Positions 10,827-17,971 of a DNA stretch of 61,794 bases are shown here, one piece after another; position 1 is the first letter of the stretch, and every line of letters begins with the position of its first letter. Position numbers and translations under genes: made by a program. The DNA lies in NCBI RefSeq assembly GCF_004349245.1, contig NZ_SMLC01000026.1:1-61794 (forward strand), in the 5' to 3' direction. This DNA comes from Actinomadura sp. 6K520 (GTDB lineage: Bacteria; Actinomycetota; Actinomycetes; Streptosporangiales; Streptosporangiaceae). Under the pieces are notes generated by a model. That model did no database searches, was not told where the DNA came from, and was given only the letters and a program-made list of their open reading frames with translations.

Positions 10827-11068
10827 TCAGCCTGCGGGCACGCGGCTCCGGTCACGGTCGAAGGTCAGGCGTGCCGCGATCGTCATCAGACCTCCCGGCA
10901 GGAGCGGGACGGGCACCCCGTACATGGCCGAGACCATCGAGCCGGTCGCGTTCGAGACGATCCCGGCCACGAGCGGTCCGGACGCTCCGAACACGTGCAC
11001 GACGGCGAAGTCGCCTCCGCGAGCTCGGGGTCCCCCGCTCGACGGATGTCGAAGTAGTCCTTGATCAT
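10827..11068 (-). pseudogene. Decayed SnoaL/NTF2-like protein gene (frameshift)
   Basis: Reading leftward from an ATG at 11068, 'MIKDYFDIRRAGDPELAEA' looks like the first helix of a SnoaL-like small protein. The frame then has to shift to continue with 'FAVVHVFG' and finish with 'PGGLMTIAARLTFDRDR', which resembles the last strand of the same fold. About 80 residues remain where the family usually has about 110-140, so an internal deletion with frameshift is inferred near 11010. The alternative is an intact 84-aa ORF starting at 11081 in the second frame. Family assignment rests on short pattern similarity. Confidence 0.4.
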
Positions 11069-11188
11069 TTGCCTTTCCCATACTTCGGGGGTTTGGCGAT
11101 CAGGTCCCTCCGCCCCGCCTTCGAGCCGGGCCGGTCCGGGCTTGGTAGCTGCGTCGGGATGATGTCCTCGTGGTGAATGGTGGCGCAT

Positions 11189-11205
11189 TTGCACTGAGAG
11201 TGCAA
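11189..11205. promoter_or_regulatory. Perfect palindrome resembling a TetR-type operator
   Basis: TTGCACT-GAG-AGTGCAA is a 7+3+7 perfect inverted repeat, typical of TetR-family operators. It lies between the decayed SnoaL-like gene and the DUF3068 gene. No regulator gene is adjacent. Confidence 0.55.
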
Positions 11206-11275
11206 CAGTCGATCCCATGTTGAGATTCGAGCTCATGACCACAGGTCGCGTCCCGCTCCCCGGAACGGTGCGGGG

Positions 11276-12286
11276 ATGAGGCCGGCCCGCGCCCTCGGCC
11301 TCGCCGCCGTCACGTCCGGCGTGTGCCTGCTCACCCTTGCGCCGCTTGTGCGCCTCCAGGTGGCACCGCGGATCCTCGTCGCGCCCGCCGACCTCTACCA
11401 GACGACGACGCTCCAGGCCGTCGACGCCACGTACCTGGACGCTAAGAGCCGCACCGTCAGGCGCGGCGCGCGGATCAGGGCCGTCAATACCATTCGCGGC
11501 GATGTCCGCGCGAGTGACGAGAAGACCGCTGTCTGGGACTCCTTCACGTGGATCGGGGACGCGGACAGCGGCGCCGAGATCGAGATCCAGTCGCAGCGCA
11601 TGGCCTTCGACCGCCGGACGGCACAGCTGGCCGGCGTGCGCGGCGCCGCGGTGAACGGCGACACGGGCGTCCGGCAGTCCGGGATCGGGCCCTTCTGGCC
11701 GATCGGCGTGCAGAAACGGACCTACCACGTCTTCGACACCAGGACCCTGACACGGCAGCCGATGGTCTTCGCCGGAGTCGACCGGGTGGAGGGCGTCATG
11801 GTCTACCGGTTCGTCCAGCGCACAGAGCCGACGGTGATCGGCTCCCCCACACGGGTTCCGGTCTCACTGCTGAACCTGAAGGAACCCGGCCGTGAACTCC
11901 CCGGCCTCGACGCCGACCGCGGTGACGTCGAGGTCGACAAGGTCTACGAGGGGACGGTCACGGCATGGGTCGACCCGCGCACCGGCACCCGCATCGACCA
12001 GCGGCAGAAGAGCAGGACGGTGCTCCGCACCAAGGACGGGGTCGACCGCCTGGTCGTCGCCGACTTCGAGCTGAGGCTTTCCGACGCCGACCGGCGGGAC
12101 CGTGCAGTTCGGGCGGACCGGACGGCCCGCGTGATCGTGCTGCTTCAGGTCGTCCTGCCAGTCGCCTCGGCCGGTCTCGGTGCGGCCCTCCTGGTGGCGG
12201 TCTACCTCACGGCCCGTGCCAGGCGCCCCCGTCCCGACGCCGCCCCTCCGCCCTCACGCGAGGCCGAACCCCGAGAAGCATCATGA
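11276..12286 (+). CDS. DUF3068 (PorA-family-like) membrane-anchored envelope protein
   Basis: A 336-aa protein with an N-terminal hydrophobic segment ('LGLAAVTSGVCLLTLAPLV'), a large extracytoplasmic domain, and a C-terminal membrane helix 'VIVLLQVVLPVASAGLGAAL' followed by a basic, proline-rich tail. The middle contains 'PFWPIGVQKRTYHVFDT' and 'YEGTVTAWVDPRTGTRI', signatures of the actinobacterial DUF3068 family (some members are named porin PorA family). The molecular role is unknown; an envelope location is inferred from the topology. Its TGA overlaps the ATG of the following small ORF (ATGA). Confidence 0.8.
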   Translation: MRPARALGLAAVTSGVCLLTLAPLVRLQVAPRILVAPADLYQTTTLQAVDATYLDAKSRTVRRGARIRAVNTIRGDVRASDEKTAVWDSFTWIGDADSGAEIEIQSQRMAFDRRTAQLAGVRGAAVNGDTGVRQSGIGPFWPIGVQKRTYHVFDTRTLTRQPMVFAGVDRVEGVMVYRFVQRTEPTVIGSPTRVPVSLLNLKEPGRELPGLDADRGDVEVDKVYEGTVTAWVDPRTGTRIDQRQKSRTVLRTKDGVDRLVVADFELRLSDADRRDRAVRADRTARVIVLLQVVLPVASAGLGAALLVAVYLTARARRPRPDAAPPPSREAEPREAS

Positions 12287-12468
12287 CGACGCATCCGGGC
12301 TCGCGGGCCCAGGGCTTGGCCGAACATCTGAACCGCGAAAAGCTCCGTTTCAAGGCCGACGTTCGCCGCCTCAAAGCCCTCGGCCTCACCGAAAGCCTGG
12401 AGACCGGATACCGCCTTTTCCCGCGCGGCGAAGCCCCGATGGCAGTCCTGCGATCTTCGCTCGAGTGA
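12283..12468 (+). CDS. 61-aa small protein, translationally coupled, unknown
   Basis: The ATG at 12283 overlaps the stop of the DUF3068 gene. The segment 'FKADVRRLKALGLTESLETG' followed by 'YRLFPRG' looks like a short winged-helix-type DNA-binding C-terminus: two helices, then a beta wing. The last dozen residues ('EAPMAVLRSSLE') look less conserved, so the protein may be shortened. It could be a stand-alone small regulator or a relic of a longer gene. Confidence comes from the overlap and the non-random charge pattern, not from a recognised family. Confidence 0.45.
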   Translation: MTTHPGSRAQGLAEHLNREKLRFKADVRRLKALGLTESLETGYRLFPRGEAPMAVLRSSLE

Positions 12469-12551
12469 CACATTGCGGGGCCGTCGCGATGGCAAAAGGG
12501 TCGTCCGCATATCAGGTGGGGTCGAATTCGCGATCTATGTACCCGGACGGG

Positions 12552-13340
12552 TCAGTTGCCTTGCCACCCCTGGAATTCGGTGTTGAACTCCTGCCGGGTG
12601 ACGACGTTGATCCTCCGTACGTCGACCTTCGCTGTGCCGTTCTTCAGGTCCGCAATGTGCCCGTCCCCGACCTTCCAGACGCCGACCAGGCCCGAGCTGA
12701 CCGCGCCCACCGCCATGAAGGCGGAGCGCTGCCGGCGCATGTAGTTCGCCAGCTCGGTGGCGTCGCGGTCGTCCGTCAGGGTGGCGCCGACCGCCTTGGC
12801 CAGGGTCGGCACCATGTCGCGGAGGATGATGCGGCTGTTGGCGAAGTCCCGCAGCGCTGTGAGCTGGTCCTGCACCGAGGCGTTCTGGTGCGCGTCCCGG
12901 TACGCCTGGGTGGCCGCGACGACGTGGTCGTACACCGCCTTCACCGCCAAGTTCACCTCGGTCGTCCGGGAGGGGCGCCAGGAGTTCTTGACCCGGAGCG
13001 TGTAGCGCAGCAGGTCGACGACCTTGGTGTGGAACTCGCCGAGTGCCGCGGGCGCGTCACCGGCCCGCGTCGCCGACACGCCGACCGCCTGGTCGCCCAG
13101 CTTGTCGAACTCCTTGATCGCCAGGGCCACGCCGTGCGTGCTCCGGTACTCCATCAGATCGGCCTCCGGGACGCCCGGAAGGTTCGACAGGTTCCCCTCG
13201 TACGCGTCGGGGAACTCGTGCTCGACCCAGTAGCCCGGGTCGTTGATCGTCGCGAGGCAGAACCGCTTCTCGGCGTCCCTGCGGGAATCGCTCTCGCTGT
13301 GGAGTTCTCCGACGAGGTTGAGTTTGTTCGACTGCAGCAC
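12552..13340 (-). CDS. Unrecognised 262-aa protein
   Basis: It starts at GTG 13340 with GGGGGC upstream. The N-terminus 'NKLNLVGELHSESDSRRDAE' and a conserved-looking 'DPGYWVEHEFPDAY' are followed by a largely helical middle ('EVNLAVKAVYDHVVAATQAY') and 'RRQRSAFMAVGAVSSGLVGV'. There is no signal peptide or clear membrane segment. I do not recognise the family. Codon use is less G+C-biased than the neighbours and the upstream DNA is A+T-richer, which hints at horizontal acquisition. It is flanked by genes on the other strand and appears to be a single-gene unit. Confidence 0.7.
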   Translation of the reverse strand: MLQSNKLNLVGELHSESDSRRDAEKRFCLATINDPGYWVEHEFPDAYEGNLSNLPGVPEADLMEYRSTHGVALAIKEFDKLGDQAVGVSATRAGDAPAALGEFHTKVVDLLRYTLRVKNSWRPSRTTEVNLAVKAVYDHVVAATQAYRDAHQNASVQDQLTALRDFANSRIILRDMVPTLAKAVGATLTDDRDATELANYMRRQRSAFMAVGAVSSGLVGVWKVGDGHIADLKNGTAKVDVRRINVVTRQEFNTEFQGWQGN

Positions 13341-13708
13341 TTTGTGCCCCCGTTCGCCGTGACCGGCTGTCGCTTGATTAATACTCCCTGCATTGGGCCG
13401 TTGGCGCTACGCAGGTCTCTGACCAATTGCGGCCAGCAATTCAAGAAAGGATCTCCACGAGCATGACGCCTGCGCGCCGTGAAGTGCTAAAGGGATTGAT
13501 CCCCCTAAAACGACCAAGAACAGTTTCCGGTTCAGCCGCGGGCGGGCCGGGGCGGCTTGAGGCCGTGGACCAGCCGGCTGATCGCGCTCACGTCGTCGGC
13601 GGCCTCCGGGACGAACGCCTCCGTCACGTGCAGCGCCGGTCGACGATCGGGGACAGGTCCAAGCCGGGTGGGAGGGTGCGAGCGGTCAATTCGTGGCAGA
13701 GTGGCGGG
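13341..13708. other. Intergenic, locally A+T-richer stretch with possible gene remnants
   Basis: The stretch just upstream of the 262-aa gene (about 13370-13530) contains runs such as 'ttgattaatactccctgc' and 'cccctaaaacgaccaag', unlike the rest of the window. At 13626-13677 the minus strand encodes 'TLPPGLDLSPIVDRR' before a stop, resembling the C-terminus of the AidB-type dehydrogenase at 17972 ('TLPQGLDLAPIIDR'). A following short minus-strand frame begins at the overlapping GTG. No intact gene is seen. Confidence 0.4.
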
Positions 13709-14443
13709 ATGCCTGGCGCGCGGTACGGGATGGATGCGCCCTACGGGTTCGGCTTCGTGGGCTTGGTCGTGCTGGGGTTCTGGGTGACCGGGCTGGTGAT
13801 GGCGGTCACCGCCGATCTGGCCGCCGCGCTGCCCGCGCTGGTCTCCGGCACCCTGCTGGCGGGATGCCTGACCCTGAGCCTGCACGCAACGCTGCGCGGC
13901 AAGTTCCTGGTCTGGTGGGACGTGCTGGACGAGCTGGACCTGCGTGGCGACGAACGGCTGCTCGACCTCGGCTGCGGACGCGGCGCCGTCCTGTTGGCCG
14001 CCGCCCGGCACCTCCCGCGGGGCAGGGCGGTAGGCGTGGACCTGTGGCGCGGACGGGACCAGTCCGGCAACAGCCCGGCGGCGACCCTGCGCAACGCCCG
14101 CGCCGAAGGCGTCGCCGACCGCGTCCACGTGCACGGGGGTGACCTGCGCAGACTTCCGTACGCGGAGGCAAGCTTCGACCTGGTCGTGTCCAGCCTGACG
14201 GTGCACACCATCTTCGGCGCGGACGCCCGCGCCCAGGCGATCGCCGAGGCGTACCGGGTGCTGCGGCCGGGCGGCCGCCTGCTGATCGCCGACCTGGCGC
14301 GGACCCCCCGCGAGTACGCTGCGGTGCTGGCCCGGCTGAACGCCCAGGACATCCGGGTGCGCGGCCTCGGCTGGCGCGCGTGGTGGGGCAGTCCATGGGT
14401 CCCGACCCGCCTGCTCACCGCCCGCAAACCAGCCACCCCCTGA
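13709..14443 (+). CDS. Membrane-anchored class I SAM-dependent methyltransferase
   Basis: A 244-aa protein. Residues about 8-55 form two membrane helices ('FVGLVVLGFWVTGLVMAV' and 'ALPALVSGTLLAGCLTLSL'). The Rossmann methyltransferase domain follows: SAM-binding motif I 'LLDLGCGRGAVLLAAA', the acidic loop 'AVGVDLWRG', 'DRVHVHGGDLRRLPYAEASF' and 'YRVLRPGGRLLIADL'. It probably methylates a membrane-associated small molecule, such as a quinone or lipid; the substrate is not visible. The ATG at 13709 is chosen because the upstream frame is low complexity; an ATG at 13730 is the alternative. Confidence 0.87.
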   Translation: MPGARYGMDAPYGFGFVGLVVLGFWVTGLVMAVTADLAAALPALVSGTLLAGCLTLSLHATLRGKFLVWWDVLDELDLRGDERLLDLGCGRGAVLLAAARHLPRGRAVGVDLWRGRDQSGNSPAATLRNARAEGVADRVHVHGGDLRRLPYAEASFDLVVSSLTVHTIFGADARAQAIAEAYRVLRPGGRLLIADLARTPREYAAVLARLNAQDIRVRGLGWRAWWGSPWVPTRLLTARKPATP

Positions 14444-14831
14444 ACACACCTACCGGCGATCCAGGCCCCCATGGTCACCTGGCGTCCGACGAGCACCCTC
14501 GCTTACAGTGAGTAGCCAGACGTGTGTGTTCCACGGCTTCCGGGAGATCGTCCTCCGTGATCAGAGCCGCACCCGGCCCGGCGGTTCTCGCGGAGCCGAG
14601 CAGAGTTCCGCCGACGAGGTGGTCGGCAACGTGGTGCGGCAGGTGAAGTTGCCGGAACACTTCAAGCCGTGCAATCGCCCTCACTGGACATCAGCGAAGG
14701 CGAGACGGGTGCCCGGGGATCTCAACGAGGTGCGGCGATCGCGGAGGGGTTGCCCCGACGCCCCCTGGGTTCCGGGCGGGCGCTGACGGTGGCGGGAGCC
14801 GGCCGGCGGGCCGGTTGGGGCGGCCGGGCCG
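14444..14831. other. 388-bp gap without a recognisable gene
   Basis: Short frames exist on both strands (about 69 aa at 14475-14684 minus, 92 aa at 14508-14786 plus), but neither shows a ribosome site, family-like motif or convincing composition. I see no hairpin or repeat that explains the gap. Confidence 0.5.
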
Positions 14832-15743
14832 TCAGTAGTTGCTGCCGGTCACGACGGCCACCGGGCGTTCGGCGGCGAAGCGGTGGCTGAGCGCGGCGGC
14901 GATGCCGAGTGCGCCGGCCGGTTCGAGGAGCAGGCCGAGCGTGTCCCGGGCCGTCCGCAGGCCGGCGCGGATCTGCTCCTCGTCGACGAGCACGACGTCG
15001 TCCACGTACGCGCGCATCCAGTCCACCGCCGCGGGCACGGGGACCCGGACGGCGACGCCGTCGGCGATGGTCCGCACCTCGGGCGACGACACCGGGGTGC
15101 CGCGCCGCCAGCTCTCGGCCATCGCGGGCGCGCCCGCGGCGGACACGCCCACCACCCGGGTCGCCGGTGAACGGGCCTTCAGCCAGCAGCCGATGCCGCA
15201 GACCAGCGCGCCGTTGCCGACGGGCACCAGCACCGTGTCAGGGCGCAGCGCGGCCAGCTCAACGGCGATGGTGCCGGCGCCCTCGCAGATCCGCGGCTCG
15301 CGGCCGTCCTCCACGAAGAGCCAGCCCTCGTCGTCCGCTCCATACGCCCTGGCCGCGTCCTTGGCGGCGTCGAAATCGTCGCCGGTCTGCACGACCTCCG
15401 CGCCGAGCGCGCGCATGGCCGCGACCTTGGCCGGGTTCGCGTTCCGCGCGCAGAACACCGTGACAGGGATTCCGCGCGACCGGCCCGCGTAAGCGATGGC
15501 CTGGCCGAAGTTGCCCGCGGACGCGCACAGGACCCGTTGGCCCGCGCCCAGACCGCGCATGAAGTAATCCGCCCCGCGCCCCTTGAACGAGCGGATCGGG
15601 TTGAACGTCTCCAGCTTCACCGCCATGTCCGCGCCCACCTGGCGGGCGAGCGCCGGGTCCACGAACTGCGGCGTGTTCCGGAAAACCGGATCGATCGACG
15701 CGGCGGCTTCCTCTACGTGCTGCACCTGCAGTGGCTCGGTCAC
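14832..15743 (-). CDS. PLP-dependent threonine/serine dehydratase-like enzyme (fold type II)
   Basis: A 303-aa protein starting at GTG 15743 (VTEPLQVQHVEEAAASIDP). The PLP lysine lies in 'LETFNPIRSFKGRGADYF', phosphate-binding glycines in 'VPVGNGALVCGIG', and 'ASAGNFGQAIAYAGR' and 'EGAGTIAVELAAL' complete the tryptophan-synthase-beta/threonine-dehydratase pattern. There is no ACT regulatory domain, so it resembles catabolic dehydratases that convert threonine or serine to a 2-oxo acid and ammonia. It diverges from the deformylase-GntR pair with only 24 bp between start codons, and a TACGAT box lies 6 nt before its GTG. Control by the GntR protein is inferred. Confidence 0.88.
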   Translation of the reverse strand: MTEPLQVQHVEEAAASIDPVFRNTPQFVDPALARQVGADMAVKLETFNPIRSFKGRGADYFMRGLGAGQRVLCASAGNFGQAIAYAGRSRGIPVTVFCARNANPAKVAAMRALGAEVVQTGDDFDAAKDAARAYGADDEGWLFVEDGREPRICEGAGTIAVELAALRPDTVLVPVGNGALVCGIGCWLKARSPATRVVGVSAAGAPAMAESWRRGTPVSSPEVRTIADGVAVRVPVPAAVDWMRAYVDDVVLVDEEQIRAGLRTARDTLGLLLEPAGALGIAAALSHRFAAERPVAVVTGSNY

Positions 15744-15749
15744 CTGATT

Positions 15750-15761
15750 ATCGTATACGAT
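15750..15761. promoter_or_regulatory. GntR-type operator that contains both divergent -10 boxes
   Basis: ATCGTATACGAT is a perfect 12-bp palindrome. Each strand of it contains TACGAT (a TANNNT -10 box), and each box ends exactly 6 nt before the start codon on its side (GTG 15743 and ATG 15768). GTATAC-centred palindromes are typical GntR/FadR-family sites. Binding by the regulator encoded at 16292 would block both promoters. Confidence 0.72.
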
Positions 15762-15767
15762 GTGCGA

Positions 15768-16295
15768 ATGGCCGTCAGACCGACCGTCCAGCTGGGCGAC
15801 CCGCTCCTGCGCACACCCTGCGCCGAGATCCGGGACCCGGGCGGAGCCGAGACCGCGGAGCTCGTGACCGACCTCGCCGACACCCTGGCCGACTGGGTGC
15901 GCCGCACCGGCTACGGGCGGGGCATCGCCGCCCCGCAGATCGGCGCCCCGGTGCGGCTGGTCTACCTGCACCTGGACCGGCCGTGGGTGCTGGTCAACCC
16001 GGCCATCGTGGCCCGCTCCGAGTCGACGTGGGAGCCGTGGGATGCGTGCCTCAGCTTCTCGGTGGAGATCTTCTGCAGGGTCCGCAGGTCCACCTGGGTG
16101 GACGTCACCTACACATCCCCCCGCGGTGAGCAGCACGACCTGCGCGCCGACGGCGAACTGGGCGAGTTGCTGCAGCACGAGATCGACCACCTCGACGGCG
16201 TGGTCGCCGTCGACCGGATGACCTCGGCCGAAACCCTGTGCATGCGCTCCGAGTTCGAGCGCCGCCACCGCGCCGAGAGCCCGTACCGCCGATGA
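15768..16295 (+). CDS. def: Peptide deformylase-like metalloenzyme
   Basis: A 175-aa polypeptide with the three deformylase motifs: 'GRGIAAPQIGAP' (motif 1), 'PWDACLSF' in place of the usual EGCLS (motif 2; metal-ligand Cys at about residue 94), and 'LLQHEIDHLDG' (motif 3, HExxH at about 137-141). The metal ligands and catalytic glutamate are all present, so hydrolysis of an N-formyl group is plausible. Placement away from fmt or ribosomal genes, and co-regulation with a dehydratase and a GntR regulator, suggest a specialised paralogue rather than the housekeeping enzyme. It starts at ATG 15768, probably leaderless, and overlaps the GntR gene (ATGA). Confidence 0.88.
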   Translation: MAVRPTVQLGDPLLRTPCAEIRDPGGAETAELVTDLADTLADWVRRTGYGRGIAAPQIGAPVRLVYLHLDRPWVLVNPAIVARSESTWEPWDACLSFSVEIFCRVRRSTWVDVTYTSPRGEQHDLRADGELGELLQHEIDHLDGVVAVDRMTSAETLCMRSEFERRHRAESPYRR

Positions 16296-16996
16296 CCTCG
16301 CCCGCCCCAGGCGCCCAGCAGCCGATCACCCGCGCCGAGCCGCTGCGCGAGGCCGTCTATCTGCGCATCGTCGAGCTGATCTCTTCGGGTGCGTACGCCC
16401 CGGGCGCCCCGCTGACCGAAGCCGGGCTCAGCCGGACACTGCAGGTGTCGCGGACGCCGGTCCGCGAGGCGCTGCTGCGGCTGCAGGCCGAAGGGGTGCT
16501 CACGTCCACACTCGCCCGCGGGTTCACTGTGCGGACACTCGCGGCCCGCGACGCAGCCGAGCTCTACCCCGTCCTCGCCACCCTCGAGGGGCTGGCGGTC
16601 CGATCGGTCACCTCGCTGGACGAGACCACGCTCGACACCCTGCGCCGCACGCTGGACCAGCTCGCGCACTGCACGGAACCGGTACAGCGCTGGCGACTCG
16701 ACACAACCTGGCACACGATGCTCACCGCCGCGGCGGGCAACCGGCACCTGCAGACGATGATCGGCCAACTGCGCACCAACCTCTCCCGCTACGAACTCGC
16801 CTACATGCGCGAGGTCTGGCGGCGCGATACCGCCGACCGGCAGCACGCGGAGATCCTGGCCGCGATCACCGCCGGCGAGCGGGAGCACGCGGCCGCTCTC
16901 GTCGAGCGCCACTGGCACGACGGCATGAAGCTGGTCATGGACTGGCTGGCCGCTCGGCAGGACGATCCGGGCGAGAAGACGGGCGGGGCCGCATAG
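16292..16996 (+). CDS. GntR-family (FadR/FCD subfamily) transcriptional regulator
   Basis: A 234-aa protein. The N-terminal winged helix contains 'LREAVYLRIVELISSGAYAP', with the recognition region 'LSRTLQVSRTPVREALLRL'. The C-terminal helical FCD-type ligand-binding domain includes 'HTMLTAAAGNRHLQTMIGQL' and ends with 'HAAALVERHWHDGMKLVM', which carries the histidines typical of a metal- or acid-binding FCD pocket. The ATG at 16292 overlaps the deformylase stop. It most likely represses its own operon and the divergent dehydratase through the palindrome at 15750-15761. The effector is unknown; an amino acid or organic acid would fit. Confidence 0.92.
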   Translation: MTSPAPGAQQPITRAEPLREAVYLRIVELISSGAYAPGAPLTEAGLSRTLQVSRTPVREALLRLQAEGVLTSTLARGFTVRTLAARDAAELYPVLATLEGLAVRSVTSLDETTLDTLRRTLDQLAHCTEPVQRWRLDTTWHTMLTAAAGNRHLQTMIGQLRTNLSRYELAYMREVWRRDTADRQHAEILAAITAGEREHAAALVERHWHDGMKLVMDWLAARQDDPGEKTGGAA

Positions 16997-17090
16997 CGCG
17001 TAGTCATCGGTGCACACTCTCAGGGCATGACCGCCGAGCCGGATGAAGTCGGCGCCCCCTCGACCCAGAGGTGCACGTGCAATGAGGTAG

Positions 17091-17118
17091 TTGCGCCTGC
17101 GGTCGCGATGTCTAGAGT
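17091..17118 (+). promoter_or_regulatory. Putative promoter (TTGCGC - 16 bp - TAGAGT), leaderless
   Basis: A -35-like TTGCGC at 17091-17096 and a -10 TAGAGT at 17113-17118 have a 16-bp spacer. The -10 ends 7 nt before the GTG at 17126, placing the transcription start at or next to the start codon. Confidence 0.6.
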
Positions 17119-17125
17119 CTGCGTT

Positions 17126-17860
17126 GTGACTGATATCGGAGCCGACGTCGACAAGCGCGTTGCCGAGGCGTGGACGCGGATCGAGGCCGGCCTGAGTCGC
17201 GTCCTGCCGGCTTCCCTGCCGCAGCTCAATGCGCTGGCCACGGTACAGGCCATCGACGCGGTGGAGGCCGCCTTGGCCATACCACTGCCGCAGGAATTCC
17301 GCGTTAGTCTCCGCATTCACAACGGAACCGACCCAGGCCCGACACTGTCGCCCCCTGAGCCCAGCCCGGTACCGCTGACTCACCTCTGCGACACCAACGA
17401 GATCATCGAGATGACCCGGATGTGGCGCGACAACTACCATCCGGAGCCGGACTGGGACGATCCTCAGGTCTGGGCATACCTGGTCGATACGAAGATGCTC
17501 TGGCTGAACGGGCCGGTACGGCCGATCATCGGTTCGCCGGGCGCAGTGGTCGTGGGCGACATGAATGGCGACGTGCAGTGGCTGCTCGACATGGATCCGG
17601 CACCGGGAGGAACGCCCGGACAAGTGGTTCGGGTTGACGTCGAATGCGCCTCGTGGGACGTGCTGGCTCCGTCCTGGACGCAGTTGCTTGTCCGCTACGC
17701 CGAAGATCTGGAACTCTACACGGCTGATTCCGATAACTCGACTCTGGAGATCGATCACCTCGGACCGGCCTGCGAATGGGGCAGCACCCCGACAGACTCT
17801 TGGGGGATGCGTCCCGCATGGCTCCGGGACGTTCAACCTCGCAGTCCATACCCGCAATGA
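17126..17860 (+). CDS. SMI1/KNR4 (SUKH) family protein
   Basis: A 244-aa protein. The pattern 'EAALAIPLPQEFRVSLRIHN', 'GTDPGP', and a distal 'GAVVVGDMNGDVQWLLDMDP' match the SMI1/KNR4 fold, a family that includes immunity proteins of contact-dependent toxins as well as stand-alone proteins of unknown role. No toxin gene is adjacent, so an immunity function is not supported. The GTG at 17126 is preferred on promoter position; a longer reading from 17027 would include improbable sequence and the promoter itself. Confidence 0.75.
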   Translation: MTDIGADVDKRVAEAWTRIEAGLSRVLPASLPQLNALATVQAIDAVEAALAIPLPQEFRVSLRIHNGTDPGPTLSPPEPSPVPLTHLCDTNEIIEMTRMWRDNYHPEPDWDDPQVWAYLVDTKMLWLNGPVRPIIGSPGAVVVGDMNGDVQWLLDMDPAPGGTPGQVVRVDVECASWDVLAPSWTQLLVRYAEDLELYTADSDNSTLEIDHLGPACEWGSTPTDSWGMRPAWLRDVQPRSPYPQ

Positions 17861-17971
17861 TGGCCCCCTGCACAGCTGTCCTCACGGCCGGGTCCGTGAT
17901 GTTGCTCGGAGCGGTACTGGCCAGGTCAGCGGGGCGGCATGGCGGGCCGGGGCCTGAGCTTGGGTGTGGGC

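Noticed and set aside
13626..13677. A second acyl-CoA dehydrogenase pseudogene
   Set aside because: Only about 15 residues match and the upstream codons are not dehydrogenase-like, so it is kept as a weak remnant and not called as a pseudogene.
14475..14786. Small frames on both strands in the 14444-14831 gap
   Set aside because: No ribosome site, promoter, family motif or coherent composition.
17126..17860. SMI1/KNR4 protein as toxin immunity
   Set aside because: No toxin, WXG100 or polymorphic-toxin gene lies nearby, so only the family is stated.
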